64,000 bases of DNA from Nematopogon swammerdamellus (GCA_946902875.1 OX336343.1:100754-164753); one strand, 5' to 3'; positions 1 through 10,584 are shown, numbered from the stretch's first letter. Numbers and translations are program-made. The notes: generated from the sequence alone by a model not told the origin.

Positions 1-297
1 AAAAAACTATTTAAAATAAAAATATAAAAACCGCCTTCAAAAATATATGAAATAAAAACCTAAAAAAAAAAACGAACCCTAGAGTTGAATGCGGTGCTAA
101 AAAGGGTACACAAATCGCAAAGGATATTATCATCCGCTCATGTTTTCTTTCATGCATCATTTTTGCTTGCTTTAGCACCGCCTTCAACTCTAGGGTTCGT
201 TTTTTTTTTTAGGTTTTTATTTCATATATTTTTGAAGGCGGTTTTTATATTTTTATTTTAAATAGTTTTTTAGTTCTACTTTTTTTAGGAAGTCGGT
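1..297. repeat. Fold-back (inverted repeat) element
   Basis: The left arm (about 1-105) and right arm (about 172-297) are reverse complements. They include the ACCGCCTTCAA and CGAACCCTAGAGTTGAA blocks, with a loop of about 65 bp. The right arm ends in GGAAGTCGGTTTT. The same hairpin lies at 35810-36287. Confidence 0.85.
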
Positions 298-448
298 TTT
301 ATGTTTTTTAAAACAGTTTTTTTTATTTCACAGTTTTTTTTAGTAATTTTTGCTATTAATGTACTCGGCGGAATCGCTCGGCCTTCGGCCTCGCGATTCC
401 GCCTCGCTTTCCAATCCGATCTTGACCCAATTAAAATAGGACCACGTC

Positions 449-790
449 AGCTTCGATAGCTCAGTGGTGCAGACAGTCAACTGTCGCTATTGAATTTTAA
501 GCAACGCTGGGTGCGGTCAGTACTTAGATGGGTGACCGCTGACCGTTGGAGGCTGACCAAGGTTCGGATTCCTCGTAAAACTGTAAGTCCCTTCCCTCGT
601 AATCTTACTTGGTGGTAGGGTTTAACCTTCCCGGGTTGGTACCACCGCACTGAATTAAACGTCGGTCGAAACGGCTATGTAAATAGTTTGTGTTTTCCGA
701 CCAGTTCAGTGTAGTCAGCACGATCAAAGGGGGAAGCACTGACATGGCACTGGTGTTATGGGCTGACATCACGGACGTTGTAGGTGATGT
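449..790 (+). mobile_element. SINE family A with tRNA plus 5S rRNA head
   Basis: The head has a tRNA-type A box TAGCTCAGTGGT (457-468) and a B box GGTTCGGATTCC (561-572). Between them, 497-539 closely follows the internal part of insect 5S rRNA (AAGCAACG...GGTCAGTACTT.GATGGGTGACCGC). The body continues with the family's GGTAGGGTTTAACC...GGTACCACCGCACTGAA and ends near GACGTTGTAGGTGATG, losing the usual A-rich tail. It forms part of the composite element and recurs at 36423-36800. Confidence 0.8.
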
Positions 791-791
791 T

Positions 792-1000
792 GCAGAACTT
801 AGTAGAATGGACAGACATAAACGTGTTACGGAAGCCTACTTTTATTATAAAATAACCGTCGGAGGACCTTGGTTGAAAATTGTAAAATTTAGTAGAACGG
901 ATAGACATGCATATGTTACGGAACCCTACATTCATTTTGCAGAACTTAGTAGAATGGACAGACATAAACGTGTTACGGAACCCTACTTAACAGTTGCACT
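792..1000. repeat. Tandem array of TAGTAGAAYGGACAGACAT units
   Basis: Repeats built on 'AACTTAGTAGAATGGACAGA' and 'GTTACGGAACCCTAC' lie directly after the SINE. The homologous array in the second composite copy (36840-37400) is longer, so the copy number has changed since duplication. The open frames here are products of the repeat. Confidence 0.75.
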
Positions 1001-2120
1001 CCGGGAGTGCCGGCAGATCCCGTGCCACTCTAACTTAACCCTTAACGCAATGACTTAAGGTTTCATTTTAAAAATGACGCTGACGCGATGTCGCGAGTTA
1101 TACATTTTTACCCACCTAAAAAAGTGCCAAGAGCCGCTAAAGAAGTTTTCACTTCAAAAACCTCAGGGTTATCCCCTTTCAAATAAAAAAAAAAGAATTT
1201 TCAAAATCGGCCCACAATTGACGGAGTAATCGCGTAACAAACATCCAAAAAAAGAAAACATACCGTCGAATTGAGAATCTTTTAGGTCTAAAGTAAATTT
1301 CTCGTGAAGACAAATGCAACGAGCCCAAACACGATGGGTTTATCATGTGTAGTTTAGGAGTTCCTATGGCCACCTTCTGTCTCCATCATCAAACCAGCTC
1401 GATGGTACTCGGTACAGTAGGTACTGGCCAGGTACCATAATAAATTAAGCGCCGGTCGGAAAAGATAAAAAATTTCAAATTTAGAATATTCATGAAACAA
1501 GGGTCCGAATATGTATCACTAGTATATCGATTCATGTATTTCAACAGGACAGAGAAAATTTCAAAATATTAGGTATTTAATACTTTTTAGTTTTTTTTTT
1601 TTTGTTTTTTGGAAATCGGTTTAATATTTTTAAAAACAGTTTTTATTTCATTCTTTTTAGTAATATTACATAAAAAAGAATAATCGAAATCGAATAATCG
1701 AAATCGATTGAAGTGGTACAGAATTATTCGCCATATGTGTCAGACTGCAAATTGCTGAATAAGTCCACATCACAAATGTTTTGCTGAAGGTAACCACACA
1801 CCATACTAATTTATCAAACTGAAAATTGCCGAAAACGACCACATCACAAGTTTTGCTTAAGGTAACCACACACCATAGTATTATGCTGATTTTTCGAAAA
1901 CCACTGAACCAATTTCGATAAAATTGAAATGGGACCACCTCGGAAGTATGACCTAACTAACAAAAAAAGAATTTTCTAAATCGGCCCTCAATTGACGGAG
2001 AAATCGTGTTACAAACATACAAAAAAATAAAAAAAAAAATAAAAAAAAAAATAAAAAAAAAAATAAAAAAAAAAAACATACAGACGAATTGAGAACCTCC
2101 TCCTTTTTTGGAAGTCGGTT

Positions 2121-2240
2121 AATAATTGGACGTCAGAAACGCATGCAAGCATTCTGAACACGCTGAATTTTATTTTGTGTCTGTTTCAGGAGACAGGGAC
2201 CGTACACAGTATCGCAGTAGTCGAATTGGGACAATATAAG
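2121..2240 (-). pseudogene. Jockey-like LINE reverse transcriptase fragment
   Basis: The minus strand translates to a stretch containing FDYCDTVYGPCL and KIQRVQNACMR. These resemble the conserved region C-terminal to the reverse transcriptase of Jockey-type non-LTR retrotransposons. The fragment is about 38 codons long and breaks off at the composite element. It has no start and no neighbouring domain. Confidence 0.6.
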
Positions 2241-2389
2241 TGCATCTGTAGGAATGTGCCGCACCTCCTCAGTCGCAGCTCGCGGACTTTGTACATTATT
2301 TTTTGTCTTTTCCTCGCCCTTAGTTACTTACTTTCTTAAGGTGATTTCAATGCAAGAAGCTCCGCCTGCTTTACCTCCCTTCTTCTCCA

Positions 2390-2560
2390 CTACCCTTCTC
2401 GAACCGCGAGGCTCCCCGCGCCTCCCCCGGCGCGCGGCGGCGCGGCGCGACGCTGACCCGCGCCGCGCCGCGCGCCGACACACACGTGCGACGCGGCGGC
2501 GCGGCACCGGCATCGCGCCGCCGCGCCGCCGTCGAGTTGAGCACAGCACAGAGCAGTCAA
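2390..2560. other. GC-rich block, no gene recognised
   Basis: A block rich in GCGCGGCGGCGCGGCGC stands out from AT-rich surroundings. Open frames occur on both strands but encode only Arg/Ala/Pro low complexity. Bases 2561-2860 hold nothing recognisable. Confidence 0.5.
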
Positions 2561-3059
2561 TAAAAGTAGAGAACGTAATGCGTAAGTCTGTAGGTACCAC
2601 CAGTTATTTTTTAACAACCCAAAGAGGATGACTGTCTACGTAATATAGCCATGGATATATGTTCTTCTCTTTTACTCTAGTACTTTTGGTTTACCTTGTA
2701 TCCATTTCTCGGCTACGAAATTATCCTTGCACAGCGTTTTGGTATTTCGGCCAAGACCGTAGTAGGTACATAGGCCGACACCAAGCATATTAATTATTGA
2801 CCCATCCTTCGGCCACGTGGTCAACCAACGGCAATGAAGTTTCTAGTTTTCAACCACATCTTAATAATGTTGAATTGTTTGTCTGATGGTGTTTATATGT
2901 AGAAAGGTACATATATGTATTTTTAGGATTCCGTCGCAAAAATTACAAAAAGGGACCCTAATGGAATCGCTCGGTGTCTCTATGTCTGTCCGTCTGCATG
3001 TCACAGACACGTATTTTTCTATCAAAAACTTATTCAAAAATTCTGAAAAAAAAAATGCT

Positions 3060-3505
3060 GAAGAATCCTTATATGACCTTTTTTTTCTGAAATATTTTTT
3101 TGCTTGCTCTTTTGCTTTAACTCTTTTTAATTCCATTGTATGCATACGGCCTTTGGGATTGCTACCAGAAATTTTCTTGAATAATGTGCAAATAGGTTTT
3201 TTGGTGTTGAATGAAACTACAGCTGCAGCACAACGTCCTTGATATGATTGTTTGAAAGAATAGTTGACCCATTTGCGCATGACGAATTTTGCAACAACAC
3301 TATTGAAGCATTCGACCATATTACTGTCCACATCATATAATAAACTTCTGGCGTTATTGGCGACGGCTCTGAAAATTACTTTGATTCTTAGCCAAAAAGA
3401 GCTGTTGTTTACTAAGCCATAAAAATCAAGAACAGGTTCTGAATTACAGTAATATGGAGAGCAACTGCTATGTCGTCTGAAAGCATGCATAGGAACGTTC
3501 ATTAT
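3060..3505 (-). pseudogene. Mutator-like transposase, segment 4 (C-terminal part)
   Basis: The frame contains MNVPMHAFRRHSSC, then NARSLLYDVDSN, NSVVAKFV and SYQGRCAAAVVSFNTKKP. This pattern belongs to the arthropod protein family annotated as Mutator-like transposase domain. It continues segment 3 (6771-6948) in frame once the 3.26 kb insertion and one 8-bp duplicate are removed. Similarity fades near 3060, where an interspersed repeat (about 2920-3060) takes over, so the true C-terminus is missing. Confidence 0.65.
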
Positions 3506-3513
3506 ATCTCGAT
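3506..3513. repeat. Target-site duplication of hAT-like insertion (left)
   Basis: ATCTCGAT occurs here and at 6771-6778, directly flanking the 3514-6770 insertion. It fits the known hAT target preference (nTCTAGAn) at five of six core positions. Confidence 0.75.
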
Positions 3514-3629
3514 TAGTGTTGTAAAGGCAGAAAAATTCCGAAAAATACATTTTGAATAAAACGAAAAACACAGGGTTTTTCCGTTTCTTTCATGTATGAT
3601 ACCAATACTGGATGAAATTTTCGCCGCGA

Positions 3630-5665
3630 AAAGCTCCGCCCCCTTTCCTGATTTAATTTCTCGAATGTTGATATTTTTTCGCCTGAATCTTATTACTAGA
3701 CGAAATATAAGACACTTTTATTCTTACACATTTTTCAATAAAATCGATATTTCCGGAGAAAAAAAATATAAAATTATTTTTTCCAAAATGTTCTCAATTG
3801 CTGATGTTTTTTTGGCAGATTCTTATTTCTAAACGAAATATAAGACACTTTTATTCTTACACGTTTTTCACTTAAGTCGATATTTCCGGAGAGAAAAATA
3901 AAACAACTTATTTTTTCATATTTTCTCGAATGTTGATTTCTCCCCTGAATCTTATTTCTAGACGAAATACGAATCTGCAGTGAACATTTCAAAAAGTGCC
4001 CGCCATTTTGAACTTTTTAGTTACTGTACCGATTGCTTTCAAAATCGATATCTGCGTGTCTGTGTGGGCTCTGAATACGAATCTGTAGTCAAAATTTAAA
4101 ACAAGTGGCCGCCATTTTGAACTTTTTAGTTACTGGACTGATTGCTTTCAAAATCGATATCTGGGTGTCTGTGTGGGTTTTGAATACGAATCTGTAGTCA
4201 AAATGTAAAAGAAGAAGCCGCCATTTTGAACTTTTTAGTTACTGGACTGATTGCTTTCAAAATCGATATCTGGGTGTCTGTGTGGGTTTTGAATACTAAT
4301 CTGTAGTCAAAATTTAAAAGAAGAAGCCGCCATTTTGAACTTTTTAGTTACTGGACCGATTGCTTTCAAAATCTATATCTGGGTGTCTGTGTGAGCTCTG
4401 AATATTAATATTTTTTTTTTTTTTTTTTTTTTTTATGGAACCTGACACGGTTGGCTACATCACCTACAACATCCGTGATGTCAGCCCATAACACAGGGTG
4501 AACAAGGTGCCATGTCAGTGCTTCCCTTCATTTCATGTCGGCTACACTAAACTGGACGGAAAACACGAACTATTTACATAGCCGTTTCGACCGACGTTTC
4601 GTTCAGTGCGGTGGTACCAACCCGGCCAGGATAAACCCTACCACCTAGTAAGGTAAGAAGGGAAGGGACCTACAGTTTAACGTGGAATCCGAACCACGGT
4701 CAGCCTCCAACGGTCGAGCGGTCACCCATCCAATCACTGACCGCGCTCAGCGTTGCTTAATAACAGTTGACTAACCAACCGCGCCACTGAGCTACCGAGG
4801 CTGACGAATTTTCTTATCCCTTAGTCGACTTTTACGACATGCGACGGGGAGAGATGCAGTGGGGCTATTCTTTTTAAGTACCGACCCCACACGGTACGTT
4901 AATTTGTAGTCAAAACTAATAGGTTCAAAATGGCGGCCACTTTTTTAAAATTTTGACAACGGATTTGTATTCAAAGCACACAGAAACACCCAAATATAGA
5001 TTTTGAAAGCAATCGGTCCAGTATCTAAAAAGTTAAAAATGGCGACCACTTTATGTTGACAACAGATTCGTATTCAGGGTCCACACATACACCCAGATAT
5101 CGATTTTGAAAGCAATCGGTCCGATAACTAAAAAGTTTAAAATGGCGGCCACTTGTTTTAAATTTTGACTACAGATTCGTATTCAGAGCCCACACAGACA
5201 CCCAGATAGCGATTTTGAAAGCAATTGGTCCAGTAACTAAAAAGTTCAAAATGGTGGCCACTTTTTTAAATGATTCTGAAAAGAATTTAAATGATTGCAA
5301 CTACAGATTCGTATTTCATCTAGAAATAAGATTCAGGCGAAAAAACATCAACATTCGAGAAAATATGAAAAAATGGGTTGTTTTATTTTTCTCTCCGGAA
5401 ATATCGACTTAAGGGAAAAACGTGTAAGAATAAAAGTGTCTTATATTTAGTTTAGAAATAAGAATCCGCCAAAAAAACATTAGCAATCGAGAACATTTTG
5501 AAAAAAAAATATTTTAGATTTTTTTTTTCTCCGGAAATATCGATTTTTTTCAAAAACGTGTAAGAATAAAAGTGTCTTATATTTCGTCTATAAATAGGAT
5601 TCAGGCGAAAAAATATCAACATTCGAGAAATTAAATCAGAAAAGGGGGCGGAGCTTTCCATACAA
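3630..5665. repeat. Large imperfect palindrome with internal tandem units
   Basis: Bases 3640-3970 are closely reverse-complemented at 5325-5655, including GCTCCGCCCCCTTT / AAAGGGGGCGGAGC at the outer ends. Inside are units of about 115 bp (GCCGCCATTTTGAACTTTTT ... AATCTGTAGTC). About four lie in one orientation (3975-4405) and three to four in the opposite orientation (4900-5290). A SINE interrupts the centre. Confidence 0.8.
4410..4898 (-). mobile_element. SINE family A, full length
   Basis: Read on the minus strand, the copy starts with CCGTGTGGGGTCGGTACTT. It then has the A box (near 4790), the 5S-like segment AAGCAACGCTGAGCGCGGTCA with GATGGGTGACCGC, and the B box GGTTCGGATTCC (4685-4696). 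It ends GTCAGGTTCCAT plus an A-run of about 25. TTAAT on both sides is a likely target duplication within the palindrome's tandem unit. Confidence 0.85.
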
Positions 5666-6133
5666 ATGCCGTCCTGGATAATTCAGAATCGCGGCGAGCA
5701 ATAAATCGAGAACCAATGATGGTACGACAACAAATTAGATCTTGTTTTGTAACCAGTTCCGTATAATCTTAGATTATTTTATAACATCTTCCCCAGTTTT
5801 CCTGTAAATTGAGTAGAAATAAAAATTTATGAAAAAAATTATATCTCCATAAGCGGCCACTCTAGAGAAAATCATCTAAGAACAAAAGAAGCTTGTATTT
5901 AGTCAATAAATACGATCCCGAAGAAAAATCCAGTCCCAGAAATTTCCCAGGAAATTTTCAGAATTCCCATACAAAGTGGTGGTTTTAACAACTCCATATT
6001 ATATCCTCTCGCGAACTTTACCTACTTTGGTACCAAATCACTCTACCTAATTCCGATCCCTGATAATAACACATACCTATTATGTGAAAATTTTCACGGG
6101 GTACCTACCTATTGCGGTTCAAGAGATACAGCC

Positions 6134-6168
6134 CTCGGACAGACGGACAGATAGACAGACAGACAGAC
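6134..6168. repeat. (GACA)n-type microsatellite
   Basis: ACAGACGGACAGATAGACAG followed by more CAGA units. Bases 5680-6228 otherwise show only repeat-type sequence and no gene. Confidence 0.7.
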
Positions 6169-6228
6169 GGCGTAGGCTTAGTAATAGGGTACCGTACGAC
6201 GGATACGGAACCTTATAAAACATAAATT

Positions 6229-6476
6229 AAAACAAAGATTGCCTTGCCCCTTACTAGGTGGTAGGCTCAAATTGTAGCCGACTGGGTTGGTACCACTGTA
6301 CTGGATGTAAGATGGCCGCATAGTAGCCTCGGTTGTGTTCTCCTCTAGTTCAGTATAGCCAGCAATCCAGGGAAGTCTCCGATATGGCACCTACCTTCTT
6401 GGAGGTGATATTGGCTGGTTGGATTATGCACTCAGACCCCTCTGACTCAGCCAGCCATACCGGATTACATAAAAAA
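6229..6476 (+). mobile_element. SINE family B, 5'-truncated
   Basis: It matches the 3' two thirds of the full copy at 22901-23308, from CCTTACTAGGTGGTAGGCTC through CAGTATAGCCAGCAATCCAGG to CCGGATTACATAAAAAAA. The tRNA-like head is absent. Confidence 0.8.
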
Positions 6477-6770
6477 AGAGTTATTATGAGTACCTACATA
6501 ATTTGGAAATGATAAGCTTCTCTGCGATAGAGCTATTTGCGACTCTTATTTCTTTTCCTGTTGAATCTTTACGTGTTTTTTACGGTGTTCCTGTTCAATA
6601 CGAACTTTGGTCACTCACTTTTTGGTTTCGAGCAAAGAACAGGAATAAAACGCGAAAAGAGCAAGTAGGTATCTCATATGAAAATACTTTTCGAATCTTT
6701 CCGTGTTTTACGGTACCTAAGTCAAATAAATCCGTATCAAAGTGCAAAAAACGGCATCTTTACAACTCTA

Positions 6771-6948
6771 ATCTCGATTAATGTTCCTTATTCGGCTGCC
6801 GATATCAAAATCTCCTGACTCTTTATTATGTTTAATGGATTTACACATTGATTTGCGCATGATTTTAATTAACTTGTCAGTCAGTAATTTTCTCAATTTT
6901 ATCGGATATTTTGTATCTTTAGACATAGCTCTTAGTTTATTACAAAAA
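6771..6948 (-). pseudogene. Mutator-like transposase, segment 3
   Basis: About 58 codons read through CNKLRAMSKDTKYPIKLRKLL and end GSRIRNINRD at the hAT-like insertion. The upstream side joins segment 2 in frame (VLRN|FCNKLR) when the 6949-8212 element is removed. Both joints keep the frame, which supports a single ancestral gene rather than scattered fragments. Confidence 0.65.
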
Positions 6949-8212
6949 GGAGACGGGGATGTTTGGGCCCGATGGTAATAAAATGAGGTATGGTTAAAAA
7001 TAATGGTTATATTTTTCTTTATTAAACTGTAAAATATCAACCCAATACTTTATCTAGAAAAAGAGAAATCTTAAAAAAAGTGTTAAGAAAAACGATTACG
7101 ATTAAACTAAATATATATTAATGTAGATACATGATTTTAAACATTTAAAAATAAAAACGCTAGCACCAAATGAATAACTCAATTAAAGTAATTAAATCCA
7201 TTACAAATGGATTTGCAGTGGAAACCCTTGGCGTGTGGTCACCGGACGCACGGGCTTTTGCCGAAACCATCGGGAAATTGCTAGTGGATAAGTCCGGTGA
7301 CGTGCGTGCCAAGGCTTACTTCATACGCCGCATAAGCCTAGAAATTCAAAGCGGGAACGCTATTAGCGTCCTAGGGACTATGGCTGCCTCGGCTGAACTA
7401 GAAGAAATTTTTTTATTTATAGGTTCTCCTTAATTTTTCTTTTGTTAGATAGGTAAGTTATGTTTTAGGTTAGTTTTAGTTATTTGTTTTAGATTTTTAT
7501 TAATTGTTTTGATTACTTAATTCCTAGATTAAATAAAGTAATTACAAATTAACATTTTACTATTTAAAAAAATGAAACATTCACAATAATAAAAGGACTA
7601 TATATAGTCTGTGATAAAAGGAAACAATTTATAAAGAAGAAGAGCTGTCATAGCTGTCAGTTGTATTTTCATTTAATAACATTTACAAAACATAAATAAC
7701 TAGAATTCTGAAAAAGTTTCGATATTATATTGCATTATTTTATTATTTTGAAGCAAACATACACAGAAGATCTATAGAAGTGAATTTTGAGTGGGTAGTA
7801 AACGGTGGGTCTGGTTGCTGCGCCTATGTTATGTCTATAATAGTTAAACTAAATCAATAAAAACTCAGATTGGCAAAATCTGTTGAAATTTCAGTGAAGA
7901 TTTAATAATATTTAGGCTATATGCAGACTGATATGCAATTCCCGATTTTGATTTAAATAGCAAAATGTTATCGCTGTAGGTATTTCTCGTACGAACGATA
8001 TCTTTTGCATAAAACGATTATTCAAATTGGCGAATTCAGATTCCGGTTCTGATAGGTATATATTTATGTTTATATAATTATAAAATAATTAACTAATCTA
8101 AAAATTATATAAACTAACTTAGGCAGTAACTAACGAGTTTAGGCTATTAATTGACACCATTTTCATCTTTTTACAATCGGGCCAAAGATTGTATGAAAGC
8201 GTATCCGTCTCC
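6949..8212. mobile_element. TIR element inserted in the transposase pseudogene
   Basis: The termini are GGAGACGG (6949) and CCGTCTCC (8212). Beyond them similarity is looser (GGGCCCGATGGTAAT against GGCCCGATTGTAAAAAG). Removing it restores the host frame with no clear target duplication left. It contains a LINE C-terminal fragment (7170-7433). Bases 7560-8150 are AT-rich with nothing recognisable. No transposase was seen; its superfamily is unknown. Confidence 0.55.
7170..7433 (+). pseudogene. C-terminal fragment of a retroelement reverse transcriptase protein
   Basis: The 87-residue frame contains FAVETLGVWSPDARAF, then AKAYFIRRISLEIQSGNAIS and ends in a stop. VETLG.W...A followed by R.RISL.IQ.GNA is a pattern I know from the extreme C-terminus of many invertebrate LINE polyproteins. 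A related fragment lies at 20045-20245 on the minus strand. The AT-rich stretch to about 7560, with AATAAA near 7532, looks like its 3' UTR. The rest of the element is missing. Confidence 0.55.
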
Positions 8213-8869
8213 TTTCTGAGCACGTGATTACGGCATTCAATCTTTTCGACCGTGCACCCATGGTAAGGTTTTGCTTGTAAAATTTTAGAATATGTGCTGG
8301 AGTCACCATCGGAAATTAATTTAGCATAAACAAGGCCGTATCTTCCGACGATTTAAATTCTTCCAAAATAATTTCACACTCCATGCCTGTAGAAGGCCCA
8401 TTATAATTTTTGAAACATTTGTGGTTATTTCGTTCGACTTTATTTTTTTCTGCCCGGCTACAAACGATACAAAACTTATTTTTCACGCCCATAACACCAC
8501 CTCTCTAAATCTTTTGCCAGCTATAGCCGCAGCTCCCGATAAGGCGGAATAATTTTGTTTGTAAGATCTCTTTGACCAACACCCGTCCGCAATAACTTCA
8601 ATTATTGCGTTGCCGAATTTATCAACACGACCTTCTTTTAAAGCAGCATCGCGTTCTCTTTTTGCAGCCTTTTCCATTTCTTCGGCAGCCGTTTCATGCC
8701 ATTTTAAACAAATATCATTGTGCATTTTCGAATAAAATGGATTCGTCATGAAGGGGACATTGAGTGCTGCCATAAGTTCTTCTAATTGCGAAAAACCACA
8801 TCCTATTGCAATTGCACCCGCAACAGCGGACCTGTTTACGTCTACCGGATTTTCTGTATTTTTTCTCAT
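8213..8869 (-). pseudogene. Mutator-like transposase, segment 2 (two frameshifts)
   Basis: The first part (8869-8483) contains VDVNRSAVAGAIAIGCGFSQ, ADGCWSKRSYKQNYSALSGA and AIAGKRFREVV, the core pattern of the arthropod Mutator-like transposase domain. A frameshift near 8490 moves to GVKNKFCIVCSRAEKNK. A second, near 8335, moves to YGLVYAKLISDGDSSTYSK and KIECRNHVLR. The gene is therefore dead. The segment ends at the TIR element at 8212. The N-terminal continuation lies beyond the inserts, at 10345-10581. Confidence 0.75.
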
Positions 8870-9029
8870 TACTAAACGGTTTTATTTAGCTTGACTCCGT
8901 ATATTTGTTTCTATCTTTGTTTCAAATCTTGCGACAACTTTTTCAACTACTTCTACTGAACCGATTTTTATGAAACTTTGCACACGCATTGAGTTCTCGT
9001 GACAATACAATATTATGATAATTTCAACT

Positions 9030-9400
9030 TGGTAACGAGGGTCTGATGATGGAGTCAGGAGGTGGACAGTGCAACTCTTCAACCGTTACTAGTAACCCCC
9101 TCGAGTTTGGGCTCATTTGGTTGGTTTGGACGAGTGTCTCATACTTCTACCAATACACTTGGTGACGAGGGTCTGATGATGGAGTCAGGAGGTATACAGT
9201 GGAACTCTTCAACCACTTGGTGACGAGGGTCTGATGATGGAGTCAGGAGGTATACAGTGGAACTCTTCAACCGTTACTAGTAACCCCCTCGAGTTTGGGC
9301 TCATTTGGTTTGTTTGGACGAGTGTCCCATACTTCTACCAATATACTTGGTGACGAAGATCTGATTATAGATGCAGGAGGTGAACTGTTGAACTTAAATA
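9030..9400. repeat. Tandem repeat GGTCTGATGATGGAGTCAGGAGG
   Basis: Four imperfect units begin near 9034, 9162, 9218 and 9347. Longer units also share CAACCGTTACTAGTAACCCC and GAGTTTGGGCTCATTTGG. It lies in the material separating transposase segments 1 and 2. Bases 9400-9650 contain two copies of a GTGCCGAG(A/G)ACTGTGTGGC block. Confidence 0.75.
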
Positions 9401-9659
9401 AAACAAAAATAATGATCAGGATATTTCTTTGAATCCACCCAAGTTAAGGTTTCTGTATTGTGCCGAGAACTGTGTGGCGTTAGGGTGGCTAAAAATGATA
9501 CGTCGTTAGCGATACACCACCCAACTCAACGTTTGAAACGTGCCGAGGACTGTGTGGCATTAGGGTGGATAAAAATGATATGTCGTTAGCGTTTCAACCT
9601 CAAGGCTGGGCACACCTTGTTGTATGAGAGCCTTGCCCCTCTACATGGACCTCTGGGGG

Positions 9660-9713
9660 GTTATTGTTATTACTGTTATTATTACTGTTATTATTATTAT
9701 TACTGTTATTGTT
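9660..9713. repeat. (ATT)n-type microsatellite
   Basis: TTATTGTTATTACTGTTATT and similar trinucleotide units. Confidence 0.8.
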
Positions 9714-9776
9714 CCATTACTCGTGGGAACAACATGAAAGAAAAAAATTATAAAAAAATCAAACTAAAAACGAGTA

Positions 9777-10354
9777 AATAAAAAAATTGGTAAAACAACT
9801 TTTAAGTTAAACGGTTTTATTAAAAAACAACAGCTGTACAAAAAACAAGAAAAAAAACATCACCTGTACAAAAAGCTAGAAAATAATAAGGACACAAACC
9901 TGGGCCTTCTTAAGATTTTACGTCTGGGTAAGAAATCGTGCAATACTAGCGTGCTGTCTTCTCATGTCAGATGCCAAAGGGCACTTTGTGTCGCTGCGTC
10001 AGCGGAATAAGTAATAAATTGAGACTTTTAACAGACTAATATAAAAACGTGGGGCGTATAATATGCGTAATAACATGCGCCCCACGTTTTTATATTAGTC
10101 TGTTAAAAGTCTCAATTTATTACTTATTCCGCTGACGCAGCGACACAAAGTGCTCTTTGGCATCTGACATGAGAAGACAGCACGCTAGTAATTCACGATT
10201 TCTTACCCAGACGTAAAATCTTAAGAAGGCCCAGGCTTGTGTCCTTATTATTTTCTAGCTTTTTGTACATGTGATGTTTTTTTTTCTAGTTTTTTGTACA
10301 GCTGTTGTTTTTAATAAAACCGTTTAACTTAAACGTTTTTTTACCTATTTTTTT
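9777..10354. mobile_element. Near-perfect fold-back MITE, about 578 bp
   Basis: The left arm (9777-10056) and right arm (10079-10354) are almost perfect reverse complements, meeting at ACGTGGGGCG / CGCCCCACGT with a loop of about 22 bp. Both ends run GGTAAAA.AAC.TTTAAGTTA then AACGGTTTTATT. It lies between transposase segments 1 and 2, so it inserted into that gene. It encodes nothing. Confidence 0.85.
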
Positions 10355-10581
10355 ATGCAAGTATCAACTGTGAATTTTTGATTACACATGTTACAGCCTA
10401 ATACAATAATTAAATTTAGTCCTATTTTTCTTTCCGATATTACGCTCATGGATTGTAACCTACAGTTAGCAAGTGCTTTGTGTCCAGATATGATTTTTAA
10501 ACAATCAATTAGATGTTGTAAATCTACCAATCTCCTGCCTTCAATTATGTAATTTTTTCCCCTGTCACGTCCGGTGATGAC
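10345..10581 (-). pseudogene. Mutator-like transposase, segment 1 (exon with 3' splice site)
   Basis: The frame opens immediately after TTTTTTACAG (acceptor at 10582-10584). It reads ITGRDRGKNYIIEGRRLVDL, then CNMCNQKFTVDT, the usual N-terminal block of the arthropod Mutator-like transposase domain. There is no start codon, so an upstream exon is implied, but none was found. The segment ends in the fold-back MITE. Collinear order on one strand (10581, 8869, 6948, 3505) supports one gene scattered by insertions. Confidence 0.6.
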
Positions 10582-10584
10582 CTG

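Larger units (their letters stand above)
1..2120. mobile_element. Composite repeat element, copy 1 (left end cut off)
   Basis: This block matches 35810-38496 segment by segment and in the same order: a fold-back hairpin, a GC-rich hairpin, a tRNA/5S-type SINE, a tandem array, then an A-rich tail ending in GGAAGTCGGTT at 2110-2120. By comparison with copy 2 about 40 bp of the left end lie outside the window. Right of 2120 a Jockey-like reverse transcriptase fragment begins, so this copy probably also sits in a LINE. No transposase is visible, so it is non-autonomous; its class is unknown. Confidence 0.7.
3514..6770. mobile_element. hAT-like non-autonomous element, 3.26 kb
   Basis: The ends are TAGTGTTGTAAAGGCAG (from 3514) and, on the other strand, TAGAGTTGTAAAGATGCCG (from 6770). 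They are flanked by an 8-bp duplication, ATCTCGAT. The termini fit the hAT consensus YARNG. Excising the element plus one duplicate rejoins the interrupted transposase frame exactly. No transposase is encoded inside. The interior carries a large palindrome, a family A SINE and a family B SINE, so it has itself been a target. Confidence 0.75.

Noticed and set aside
2254..2631. 125-residue plus-strand frame
   Set aside because: The N-terminal part overlaps an opposite-strand LINE remnant and the rest is GC-rich low complexity.
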